Assembly (NCBI GenBank): GCA_013407085.1
Contig: JACCGJ010004959.1
Span: forward strand, 1 to 64,000
Direction: 5' to 3'
DNA: 64,000 bases
DNA from: Atriophallophorus winterbourni
Taxonomy: Eukaryota > Platyhelminthes > Trematoda > Plagiorchiida > Microphallidae
In this document: positions 57,401-64,000 of the stretch, in pieces
Layout of the letters: every line of letters starts with the position of its first letter
Position numbering within the stretch: the stretch's first letter is position 1
Notes under the pieces: generated by a model
What the model was told of the DNA's origin: nothing
The model's input: the letters and a program-made list of their open reading frames with translations, nothing else
Databases searched by the model: none
Position numbers and translations under genes: made by a program

Positions 57401-57452
57401 CCGTCGACAAAATTAACAATGCAACGCAGCTAAACAAAATATTCATGCTCAT
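44313..57452 (-). CDS. Micro-exon gene (MEG-like): secreted or membrane-anchored protein from ~22 candidate exons
   Basis: Model, 5' to 3' on the minus strand: signal-peptide exon 57383-57452; micro-exons 57251-57262, 56947-56967, 56310-56321, 56216-56236, 54747-54767, 54017-54022, 52527-52551, 52418-52434, 52298-52327, 52176-52184; exon 51360-51551; micro-exons 51155-51169, 48625-48639, 48523-48554, 48409-48418, 47791-47811; exon 45672-45827; micro-exons 45097-45119, 44877-44898, 44634-44654; terminal exon 44313-44575. Summed coding length 1014 nt (337 residues plus stop), no in-frame stops. Sixteen junctions are phase 1; three pairs (25+17, 32+10, 23+22 nt) shift and then restore phase. Schistosome MEGs have this layout: a signal-peptide exon, many short symmetric exons, and secretion or surface display of variant peptides by exon skipping. 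Seen: splice signals and frame. Inferred: that they form one transcript. Individual weak exons (6 and 9 nt) may be wrong. Confidence 0.5.
44634..44654 (-). CDS. MEG-like exon 21 (21 nt)
   Basis: TTCGCGATACTGTCAAAGAG plus G; long pyrimidine-rich acceptor (tttttttaaactttattttt ... cataatag) and perfect donor G|GTGAGT. Phase 1 to 1; encodes (x)RDTVKE. Strong. Confidence 0.55.
44877..45119 (-). CDS. MEG-like exons 19 and 20 (23 + 22 nt, compensating phases)
   Basis: Exon 19 (45097-45119), acceptor gcgattcttcaag, donor GTG|GTGAGA, phase 1 to 0, encodes WANERSV. Exon 20 (44877-44898), acceptor agcatttaacag, donor ACAG|GTGCAA, phase 0 to 1, encodes VYLRDET. Sum 45 nt. A rival 23-nt candidate for exon 19 exists near 45430-45455. 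Confidence 0.35.
45672..45827 (-). CDS. MEG-like exon 18 (156 nt)
   Basis: Acceptor tttcaaaatcaatatgatag, phase 1, encodes ISENDSQALQSLICAILDCF, TNKLPCKQDIHVQFREDNSI and ENKLLNFSETT, donor CAA|GTGAAG in phase 1. Three cysteines and one N-x-S sequon (NFS). The frame stays open past the donor to a stop at 45631, so it could be a terminal exon in some transcripts. Confidence 0.4.
46720..47165 (+). mobile_element. CR1-like remnant in an intron of the MEG-like gene
   Basis: Faint CR1 C-terminal similarity in mixed frames: YCVQAWFPHYKKYIV and later ARHYETFSEH, GGKFMEQSPRKLISC, SHITIFKQVLLCN (compare WNSLPxxVISAxxIxxFKxxL). Confidence 0.45.
47791..47811 (-). CDS. MEG-like exon 17 (21 nt)
   Basis: AGGGCAAAAAAATCGTGAAC plus C between acceptor actattcccttttaacag and perfect donor GTAAGT. 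Phase 1 to 1; encodes GKKIVN. One of the strongest micro-exons. Confidence 0.55.
48409..48554 (-). CDS. MEG-like exons 15 and 16 (32 + 10 nt, compensating phases)
   Basis: Exon 15 (48523-48554), acceptor caaacttacgcag, donor AAAT|GTAAGT, phase 1 to 0, encodes HSKCIFTNLN. Exon 16 (48409-48418), acceptor taaatgtttataattag, donor GTGAGT, phase 0 to 1, encodes LTL. 104-bp intron between them; together 42 nt. The (TA)n microsatellite at 48372-48400 lies just past exon 16's donor. Confidence 0.45.
48625..48639 (-). CDS. MEG-like exon 14 (15 nt)
   Basis: ACTATTTTGCAGAAG between acceptor atcaatgttttcattcag and donor GTAATG; phase 1 to 1, encodes YFAE. An alternative acceptor inside it (ttgcag) would leave a 3-nt exon, also phase-neutral. 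Confidence 0.45.
48880..49105 (+). mobile_element. tRNA-derived SINE
   Basis: The head (about 48890-48963) has an A-box-like GTAGCCGCAGTCGTTAAG, GTGGGACTACAATGG, and a perfect B box GGTTCGAATCC at 48941-48951, in the order of a class II (Leu/Ser-type) tRNA. The cloverleaf is incomplete and a tRNA-unrelated body follows (GAGCTCAAATAACTGCGAATC onward), so this is a pol III SINE head rather than a working tRNA gene. The end of the body is not defined. Confidence 0.6.
49690..50515 (-). mobile_element. Mutator-like (MULE-type) DN​A transposon remnant with sub-repeated inverted termini
   Basis: The left end (49693-49815) and the reverse complement of the right end (50396-50512) align over ~120 bp, and both are built from degenerate 16-20-bp words such as CACTTAATCGTCAGACA. 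Between them, on the minus strand, a short frame reads PWNNALQSLFSCQHPTMWTF then LNGLRKDCRQHTVSVLQA. This fits the C-terminal part of MULE transposases (EGWHNxL...HPxxWxFLxxL), where W-N/H-N precedes HP-x-x-W. Most of the transposase is gone. A CR1 3' end (50215-50395) is inserted just inside the right terminus. I infer the MULE assignment from motif similarity by eye. Confidence 0.6.
50215..50395 (-). mobile_element. CR1-like 3' end inside the MULE remnant
   Basis: Minus strand: VTHSANLDIFKANLDKHLRN then NPNFDTIYTT and stop, followed by the CATCCTATGGTTATTGTTAAGC 3' UTR word also present in the 4-6.5 kb copies. Confidence 0.75.
51155..51169 (-). CDS. MEG-like exon 13 (15 nt)
   Basis: CCGGGCAATCGAACG between acceptor atatgttacaccttttag and donor GTAATT. 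Phase 1 to 1; encodes (S)GQSN. Confidence 0.45.
51360..51551 (-). CDS. MEG-like exon 12 (192 nt)
   Basis: Acceptor gtacgattaaattgtcag, phase 1, encodes SNEKMSINSTTFNDLIEINS, IILTHEKPWTELINDQSAIQ, CLTEISLFQLVKRAFRYILP and DMI. Contains one N-x-S/T sequon (NST). Donor T|GTAAAT is acceptable, exit phase 1; length is a multiple of three. Could form amphipathic helices; no known domain. Confidence 0.45.
52176..52184 (-). CDS. MEG-like exon 11 (9 nt), weak
   Basis: CGAGAATAG with donor GTATGA; the acceptor (accactaacatataag) lacks a pyrimidine tract but has a CTAAC branch-point-like word. Phase 1 to 1. Confidence 0.25.
   Translation of the reverse strand, partial: RE
52298..52327 (-). CDS. MEG-like exon 10 (30 nt)
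   Basis: Acceptor tttctatttgtaataattatag and perfect donor CGG|GTAAGT. Phase 1 to 1; encodes MNLKHRRPS with a basic run. 90-bp intron from exon 9. Confidence 0.5.
52418..52551 (-). CDS. MEG-like exons 8 and 9 (25 + 17 nt, compensating phases)
   Basis: Exon 8 (52527-52551) runs from acceptor catttccaaccaatatag to donor TTTCAG|GTAAAA, phase 1 to 2, encoding NVDPPNF. Exon 9 (52418-52434) runs from acceptor tcttgtgaatttacag to donor GTATGT, phase 2 to 1, encoding FIEFR. Separated by a 92-bp intron. Together 42 nt, so the pair restores phase 1 and would have to be included or skipped together. Confidence 0.45.
52990..53270 (+). mobile_element. CR1-like 3' end
   Basis: Encodes LMRASIVWNSLPANLVNSDR, FSILKSKLDRHTQDNFDVYL and TY, then stop at 53130. 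The 3' UTR includes CCTTGTGGCTATTTTGAAGT. Lies in an intron of the MEG-like gene. Confidence 0.75.
53525..53830 (-). repeat. Hammerhead repeat, family A, nearly intact ribozyme
   Basis: Minus strand 53567-53607: stem I pairs CTCTAC (after a C) with GTGGGG (six pairs including two G-U), core TTGATGA (only C3 changed), stem II GTT with AAC, GAAA, stem III ACC with GGT, cleavage triplet GTC. It is followed by the ATGCATG-like flank. Among the family A copies here this has the best overall fold, but the C3 change should weaken or kill activity. Confidence 0.65.
54017..54022 (-). CDS. MEG-like exon 7 (6 nt), weak
   Basis: AAAAAG between acceptor ggtttgcttgcag and donor GTGTGT, phase 1 to 1. So short that chance occurrence is likely; the reading frame holds with or without it. 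Confidence 0.2.
54225..54450. repeat. Hammerhead repeat family B fragments in inverted arrangement
   Basis: Plus strand 54225-54370 carries the family B body (GGAGAATGTGAGCACTACAA, TACTTCGGTCAT). The adjacent 54375-54450, read on the minus strand, carries the upstream flank TTACCACTGTGTCAAGTCTC. The ribozyme core lies at the junction and is broken. Confidence 0.5.
54747..54767 (-). CDS. MEG-like exon 6 (21 nt)
   Basis: CAATAAATGAAGCGAAAGAT plus A between acceptor tttttcatttgattttcaaag and donor GTGAGT. Phase 1 to 1; encodes (x)INEAKD. Confidence 0.5.
54965..55230 (+). repeat. Hammerhead repeat fragments, family A
   Basis: Two decayed blocks: AAACAGCACAAAACCTGACG at 54980 and a later GTCAACAAGAAAGCTGTCGT at 55160, both followed by GxxATGCATGCAA-like flanks. 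About 180 bp apart. Confidence 0.5.
55840..56160. other. GC-richer block of unknown origin
   Basis: The open plus-strand frame 55845-56114 (LRVICFVFFVSFASAIHFYC) and CATTCCGGCCTTGTTCTGAA-type sequence differ in base composition from the neighbourhood, suggesting an old insertion. No family recognised. Confidence 0.25.
56216..56236 (-). CDS. MEG-like exon 5 (21 nt)
   Basis: AAGTGGTCGATTTTTATAAA plus G between acceptor cttgagtcctttttgcag and donor AAAG|GTAAGC. Phase 1 to 1; encodes (E)VVDFYK. 73-bp intron from exon 4. One of the strongest micro-exons. Confidence 0.55.
56310..56321 (-). CDS. MEG-like exon 4 (12 nt)
   Basis: AATATGCGACGG between acceptor attcttctttggttcaag and donor GTGAGT. Phase 1 to 1; codons for YAT plus split codons. 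Confidence 0.5.
56947..56967 (-). CDS. MEG-like exon 3 (21 nt)
   Basis: TTGAATCAATGAATGTATCC plus A, acceptor tttgtcttttgatgctgcag, donor GTGAAA (weaker). Phase 1 to 1; codons for ESMNVS. Confidence 0.4.
57251..57262 (-). CDS. MEG-like exon 2 (12 nt)
   Basis: AGGAAGAAATCA between acceptor catttattctttcacag and donor GTAAGT, both near-consensus. Phase 1 on both sides; adds Glu-Glu-Glu-Ile. Intron 1 is only 120 bp. Confidence 0.55.
57383..57452 (-). CDS. MEG-like exon 1: signal peptide
   Basis: ATG at 57452 starts MSMNILFSCVALLILSTDVR then ASK, a typical short signal peptide (Asn/Ser n-region, FSCVALLIL core, A-x-S/A cleavage region), ending at the strong donor AAAG|GTGAGC in phase 1. An in-frame upstream extension exists but the second ATG-rich start is the sensible one for secretion. 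Confidence 0.6.
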
Positions 57453-58334
57453 TTTCACCCGGTTTTCAGAAATTTGATTGCAGTCACCGTGAGTAAGCAG
57501 CTTTAAACAAACTTCATCCACCAATCTGGTTTAGGTTTTTCTCACCAATCCGAAGCGTTTTTATGAAAAAAGACTTCAACTTGACATTAGGTTCAATTTT
57601 ACGAACTTTTTATAACAGACACCTTGAAATTTGCATTTTCCTCATGCTTCCCCTGTTTCACCGCTTTTGGAAAAATTCAACCTGATGACAGAAAAGTCAG
57701 GGACGCGTTACGGTACATGGATATCAAAAACACACATTAGTGTTTTCTAAGGGTCAGTAACCGCTGGCACGGAATCTCTTGTGCTTATGGGATTTACCAT
57801 TACGAATCTCTGAAAGAATCCCACCTATCAATTGTTTTCAAGTAATATTTTGATGAATATGTTGACGACAACCTCCTATTTACAAGCTGTGGTGTGTTCG
57901 TGAAGTGTGTGAGTGCCCTCGAATGTCTACATGTATTCACTTGTGATTCAGTTATTTGAACAACGTGTTAGGTCTGTGGACCCTCTATTATAGTTGCTTC
58001 GTCATCATATTTGTTGAAAGGATATTCGTAAGGAGACTATTTTGGATCCAATTTGGGGAATATGAATTACACAATATTTTGATGATGCTACCATGTATTC
58101 CTTGCGAAATTTATCAATGCAACTTCGTGTATTTAAGTATCTCAGGGCTTTGATTTCGTTTTTCAATATGATATATGATATATGATATTAAAACTGCTCA
58201 AAATCAGAGCGCAAATTAAATCATATTAACAACCTCACTTCATCAATCTCCGTTAAAATTCGAAGAGGCAATATATTTATTGCCATTGGTGCAATGCTCA
58301 ATGAGTGAATCTGATCTAGATAAATACAAATGAA

Positions 58335-58468
58335 GGGTATTTATAGACAAATATTCTTGTTCGCAAACGTTTCCATCGCACACATCATAGGATCGGTTCC
58401 ATTCTGTTGGCACTCATCACGTAGGGTTAGCACGAACATGATTCACATGCATTTAAACAGTGATAACC
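58335..58468 (-). repeat. Hammerhead repeat fragment, family A
   Basis: Minus strand 58384-58430: CCCTACGTGATGAGTGCCAA, CAGAATGGAACCGATCCTAT. The core is GTGATGA for CTGATGA and GGAAC for GAAAC; stem II is mostly lost. It abuts the 5' end of the RTE element. Confidence 0.55.
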
Positions 58469-58469
58469 A

Positions 58470-61400
58470 TGGTTGGCACTGCCCGGGCGGTTTTGGGGAT
58501 AAGCTCCCAATTATAAACATGCTCTAATGGTGCGCGTCTCATATGGCTTCTGACAACCAAGTCCAGCTCCTAGCCTGCACTCGTGATCCAGTGTAATCTG
58601 GCAGTAGATGGGGCATAAGCGGCTGACTGGCGCCTCAATACCAGCATGCTTCAGGCATGTGAAGCTCGTGTGTGCACAAAGGCGGCCCACCTAGGGCAAA
58701 GAAAACCATTACCTCGAGCCTTCAATGCCTCGTGGATACATCTACTCATTAAAAGGTCTTCAGGAATCAACCTCGTGATAATCGTTGTCCAAACGTATGA
58801 GCCTAGATGTTCACTTGGTTCCAGTGGTGCTGTGGGTGGAAGCACTTGTGGCATGATCGAAAACTATTTCGACTTATTGAACTGCCCGAGCGTACATTTC
58901 AGGGCACTAATAGAGAGCAAATTCCATTTCGCTCCTATAAATAATAACATGGCAAGCAGTAAATACCGGTGGAAAGCTATGGATTGACTGGCGTAGAGGT
59001 CAGTGCCTGTGGTTGCTTCCGATGTTGGGAGAGATTTTCACGTCTCATAGGACGGCTACCGCCAGCCTCAGGCTGGGTAGCCCCAGTCATGAAGGTCTCG
59101 TCCCGCCATGGTTTTCTATCATTATAGGGTTCATAGGGGATATGAATAAACCGATAAGCACAATATATTTGTTCACACCAGCAAAACGACAAAAAAACAA
59201 AGGTCAGTTCTGAAACTGATAACCTGGAAAGCCCGGTCCGTGGTCCAAGGATTTCATGACGACGTCTCGAATATTTGAGGCGTAAGAAAATCAGCTATGA
59301 TTAACAATGAACTGAACAGGCTGAAGGTCGACGCGTTTGCCCTGCAAGAGACGTGATTACTAGACCCTAGCATGCCAATAGAAAGAGATTACACATCATT
59401 TGGAAGGAAAGGTGATATGTTGAGCCTCCACTGCATTATAGTTATGTTTGCCTCGCGAGGCAGCCTAATAAAATCAGGAGAAATAAGCAGCAGCTGGAGC
59501 GAACGGATTTGGACTCAAAATCTGAAAGGCATTACGGGTACCATTACGTTGGTCAACGTTTATGCGACAAATCATTCTACGGCGCCTGCTGAAAACGACG
59601 TTTTTTTCATAACCACACAAAAGTCCACAAAAACGTGACAAGGTGAAGTTGTATTTGGTGATTTCAATGCCAGAGTTGCTAAGGAGTACGAGTCTTAGCA
59701 AAACTGTTTTGGAAGGTACAGATTAGGTTAAACCAATGGAAATGGACAACCCCTTGTAGAACTGCGCGCACAGTTCAGTATTTGCGTCAGAAACACATTT
59801 TTGCAGACAAACCACAGCATAAAGTCTCTTGGAAACATCATTGCTCAAAGCAAGGCACCAGCTTGATCATATTGTTCTTAGGCGCACTAATATATGTAGC
59901 GTACTCCTCACCAGATCGTATCAAATAGTAGACTGCGACACTGACCATTCGCTGGTTTGTAGAAAACTATAGTATCCCCTGTCGAGATTATGCCGCCCCA
60001 ATTTGTCTGCTACACCAATGATAGACGTCACTCGCATGTTCGAACCTGATCTAGCTGCGCGCTTTGAAAATGCCTTCACAGTCGAGTTCAACAGAATATC
60101 CCCACTCTAATCGGCTTAAGAAAACTGGGAATAGCTTAAAATCTGCATATGCCACTTTTGGTTTAAAGAATGCTCGAACGAGCGAATGGTTTGAAGCAAA
60201 AGCTTCTGAGATGACTGCGGTGTTGGATAAAGAAACGTTAAGCATTCTTAAATTTCAAAGGTATGCTAACAGATGAAAACAAAAGAGTTCTAAGAGCAGC
60301 TAGAAATAAAGTCTAACAGACTGCAAGACGATGTGGAGATGACTATTGGACTGCAATTAGAATCAGAATCGAAAAGCTACGTATCCTTGAAATTTTCATG
60401 GTACGTATGATGGTATCAAGTGAGCCATTGATCCAAACAAACTTAAAAAGAATCCTATTAAGTCTGAATCTGTGAACCTGATTGTCGACAACACTCAGCA
60501 AATGGAAAGATGGGTAGAGCACTTATCATCTTTTTACTCTAAGGACAGTACGGTTCAACCTCATGTACTTGAAAACGTTAAGCGTTGCAAACCATTGAAC
60601 ATCTAGATACTTCCCCTAATGGTGATGAGCTTAATAGGGCAATCGACCGCTCAGCGAATGGGAAGGCCCCTGGTGACGACGGAATTCCACCTGAGCTCAT
60701 CAAAATATCGAGAATAGCATTATTACAACCTCTTCACCATTTACTTCTCCGGTGCTCTCAGGACGAGTGTGTCCCACAAGAGATGTGAGACACCAAGATC
60801 ATCACGCTATTTAAGAATAAGGGTGATAGAGGCGACTGCAACAATTACAGAAGAATATCCCTTCTAAATGGTGCAGGCAAATTGTTTGCTTCAAACTTAC
60901 AGATCCCACTGAAAGTTTGAGCTGATAGAATTTACTCTAAATCTCAATTTAGCTTCCGCAGGGGAAGATCAATCATTGACATGATCTTCTCCCCGTGTCA
61001 ACTACGAGAAAAGTGTCGGGAACAGCGCATGTCATTAATTTTATTGCTTTTATTGATTCAGCATACTCATTTGAATAAGTTACCAGAGAGTATCTCTTCA
61101 AAATGCTTGATCTGATAGGCAGCACACTAAGAATGCTGTAACTCGCTAATTCGTTCTTTTCAGGAAATAATTTCTCAGTCCATTTTAAGGGTTCTAGTTC
61201 AGAAGCCATGAAAATTCACCGAAGCGTCAAACAACATTGTGCTCATGCTAACAAACTGTTCGGTATTTTCTTTGTTCTGCTTCTGAAGCACGCTTTTAGT
61301 ACAAGAACACAGAACATTTACCTACACACGCGAATTGATGGCAAGCTTTTCAACCTGAACCGGTTAAGAGCACGAAATATGCTAATCTCTTACCTGCTGT

Positions 61401-62310
61401 TTGCGGATGATGTAGCTATTATTTCTCACTCCCAAGAACACCTCAGGTCGCTAATGAACTGTTTTTCGTCGGCATCTATAGACTTTGGGCTAACAAGCAG
61501 TATGAGCAAGACCAAAGTCCTTGGTCAAGGGATTGTATCGCCTCCCATCATCACTGTTGGAAACTCTCAGCTTGAACCAGTACATCATTTCACATATCTT
61601 GGTTCAACCATTGCGGATAACCTCTCGCTAGACACGGAGATTGCTAAGCGGAGTGGCAGATCAGCTGTCATTTTGTCCGGATTGAACTCTCATGTTTGGG
61701 GTAACCACAAGCTGACTGTAAAGACGAAGATGATGGTGTACAGCACTTGCGTACTTACTGCTTTACGCTATGGCAGTGAAACCTGAGCTACCCACGCGGA
61801 GACACGAACGGAAGCTGAAAATTTTCCATCAACGAAGCATCGTCGTATCTTGAACATATCTTGGATGGACAAATTGACGAATGCTGAAGTGGTTTCAAAT
61901 GCTGTTCTACAGAGCATGCTAACCCTACTACAACAGCGCCGCCTGCGGTGGTTTGTCTACGTCTACATAACGGAAAATGGTCGTATTCCAAAATATCTAT
62001 TCTATAGTGAGTTGTAATCAGGAAGTCGATCATTGGACAGACAGCACTTACGGTAGAAAAACATTTGCAAAGGAGATTTAAAAGCTCCTGTCATTGACCC
62101 GGCGAGTTGGGACGAAATGAATCTTGACAGATAACATTGGAGGCGTTATGTAAAATGTCTTCTTCGCGTTCTGTCTATCGTTTCAAGCGCTACAGGAGAG
62201 ATTGTTCCTTCCGAATCGGAATGTTTAGTCACCTGAACACGAAACAATTATGCGATTGTGATATACATCCATGGTCGACATTGACCGAAGGACGCCAACA
62301 GACCACGATT
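58470..62310 (+). mobile_element. RTE-like non-LTR retrotransposon, near full length, degenerate
   Basis: About 3.8 kb. A GC-richer 5' region (58470-59210, including GGCGGTTTTGGGGATAAGCT) precedes the AP-endonuclease (INNELNRLKVDAFALQET, where QET is a catalytic Glu motif; GDFNARV near 59660). The linker (YATFGLKNARTSEWFEAKAS), RT (DELNRAIDRSANGKAPGDDG, VPQEM, FKNKGDRGDCNNYRR, LLFADDVAIISHSQEHLRSL with FADD intact, FTYLGSTIADNLSLDTEIAK, KTKMMVYSTCVLTALRYGSE) and a damaged C-terminal zinc finger (about 62180) follow. It ends CATCCATGGTCGACATTGAC near 62285. There are at least ten frameshifts or stops, so it is inactive. APE-type elements copy by target-primed reverse transcription. Confidence 0.85.
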
Positions 62311-62402
62311 AGCACGTTTATACCAATGTTTCTATTCGAAATACCAAACTTTCGAACCACATATGCTAAAACCTATATAAATGGGGATAAACCCATGTGC
62401 AC

Positions 62403-62404
62403 AT

Positions 62405-62462
<58 letters not shown>
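62403..62462. repeat. TA microsatellite
   Basis: A long (TA)n tract following the RTE element; the nearby AACCATAAATCTTGAATCTTG (about 62513-62535) resembles a CR1 3' tail. Confidence 0.9.
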
Positions 62463-62464
<2 letters not shown>

Positions 62465-62539
62465 TTGTACCAATAGTTCGACTGTATGTTATTGTAGAGT
62501 ATATAGCTTTTTGAACCATAAATCTTGAATCTTGAATAA

Positions 62540-64000
62540 CACGTGAATCGCTTTATTCGAACAGCCATTTCCAATATGTGAAAATCAACCTGCTATTCCA
62601 ATCGCCGTGAATTACATCAGCCGTTAATATCAAGTGAGTAGCCCACCTTGGGGAACCGTTGTGATTTAGATCCATCAATCAACATAACTATCATATTCTT
62701 TCAGCAATCAACTGTTGATTTATTCTGAAATTCAATACGATATTTGCAAAATGGTTCAAAGTAATATCAAGTGTCGGCGTGAGACGACAGTTAGCGCAGC
62801 CGGTCGAGTCATACACCTATATTGATTTTGACTAAACAGTCGCTGCAGCTTTCAAATCACATGTTCCGTCTGCTCATGAAACAGGTAGATACTGTTGACC
62901 TAGTACTCTGAACAGTGACCTTTCATGATTCCGTGCCAACTACGATCGATCTCTTTATATCTGAGGTAAATCGATAAGCGCAAGAAACACTGACTCATTT
63001 GTTCTTATTATCTTACCAGCGATCAGACCGGAATTACAAGATGCTAATTTGGATGAAGTTCAATTGTGCTTAATGTTCTATTTAAATGATCCGCAATTCC
63101 TAGAATATATGTATATAATCATGAGCTTACATTTAAGAAGTTGAACGGTAATTTATAACATTTAAGGCCAAATATGAAAAGCACCAAGATCTTTGATTAA
63201 GATCGAACGTACTTCTCAGCAGCGAATAATTCATACCTGTAGGTCTTCTCCGAATAACGATATTATATTATGACCAATTCTGATATTGCATTGAAATGGA
63301 ACAGGAAGTGCATGGGAACGTTGACTCGGCCAAATGGAACTCCACCAAATGATGCGTCAAGTTCGATAGTTTTAAAATTGTCACTGGTTCTTGAACAATC
63401 AGGCGCTCGAGCAGTTTGAATTCACAGGTAACACAGCAGCGTGTCGTGAATGAGAAACATTGGAGTGACTTCCTCCTTTTTGAATATCAGTATTTATTCC
63501 ACGTTTCTATACGGTTGGAGTAACTCCATTCACCAGTGTTTTATTGAAAAAATATGTAAGTGGTTTATATTTCAGCTATGCACAATGTGCTAATTTCAAC
63601 TGAATTATTCCGTCGTCATGTGATTGAAAATTGGGCAGAGTACGCATTGTGATGTGACATTTATCTCACCCGGGGTAACAGTGTTCGAGTTGGTGTCTCT
63701 CAAAATAAAAATGAAAACAATTGTTGATGCGTTGAAGTTTTCCTATTGCTGAGACTTTCTTAGCGTCTGGTGTTTTTGAGCGTTGATCGCTAGAACAGTT
63801 CAGCAAAAGATGATATGTTCATTCTTCTTGACTACTCAGTTTGTCTATACAGTGCTGAAAATACATCTTTGAATTGGGAAATTGCGAGCATGCTTTCGTC
63901 AGCTGATCAAATATTAACCGACCGCACGCAAAGAAAAGAAGATGTTCGAGGGAGCATTTTGAGAGAGTTTTTATACCCTAATCTGCATGTACATTCATCT
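62540..64000. other. Unassigned right flank
   Basis: No gene, repeat or element recognised. Confidence 0.45.

Overview
The window looks like flatworm nuclear DNA, most likely a digenean trematode and possibly a schistosomatid; the species cannot be told from the sequence. It is AT-rich and intron-rich, has no operons or bacterial-style genes, and is loaded with decayed retroelements. The main clues are CR1-like and RTE-like (APE-type) non-LTR retrotransposons, a Penelope-like element with a GIY-YIG endonuclease, many copies of two short repeats whose core folds as a hammerhead ribozyme (Schistosoma carries a related SINE-like family), and what appears to be a micro-exon gene, a gene class best known from schistosomes.

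Layout. 1-13 kb: a hammerhead repeat array (3 kb), a CR1-like element with a second CR1 3' end nested in its RT (4.3-6.5 kb), further hammerhead and CR1 copies, RTE 3' ends, and three phase-matched minus-strand exons of an unidentified host gene (11.6-12.5 kb). 13-20 kb: RTE and CR1 fragments in both orientations and two more hammerhead arrays. 20-28 kb: repeat-poor, with isolated candidate exons, including two minus-strand exons that resemble a kinase or receptor-guanylyl-cyclase kinase-homology domain (27.2-27.6 kb). 28-41 kb: a Penelope-like element, several RTE copies, and a plus-strand host gene whose last three exons (32.3, 32.8 and 41.1 kb) end at an AATAAA; its last intron of about 8.3 kb holds four or more retroelements. 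41.5-44.3 kb: a long near-perfect inverted repeat and a hammerhead tandem array.

44.3-57.5 kb (minus strand): the most interesting part. A signal-peptide exon with a GTGAGC donor is followed by a long series of tiny candidate exons (6-32 nt), two medium exons (192 and 156 nt) and a terminal exon ending in a hydrophobic helix. Nearly all junctions are phase 1, and the few asymmetric micro-exons occur in pairs that restore the frame. The assembled model is about 337 residues: a secreted or membrane-anchored protein built from 2-10-residue peptide modules. Its introns contain a Mutator-like DNA transposon remnant, hammerhead repeats, a tRNA-derived SINE and CR1 fragments.

58.5-62.3 kb: the most complete, though broken, RTE-like element, with 5' region, endonuclease, RT and C-terminal zinc finger. 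The rest of the right flank shows nothing recognisable. All exon models are read by eye from splice signals and frame, without transcripts. The micro-exon series in particular was partly selected for frame consistency and needs RNA evidence.
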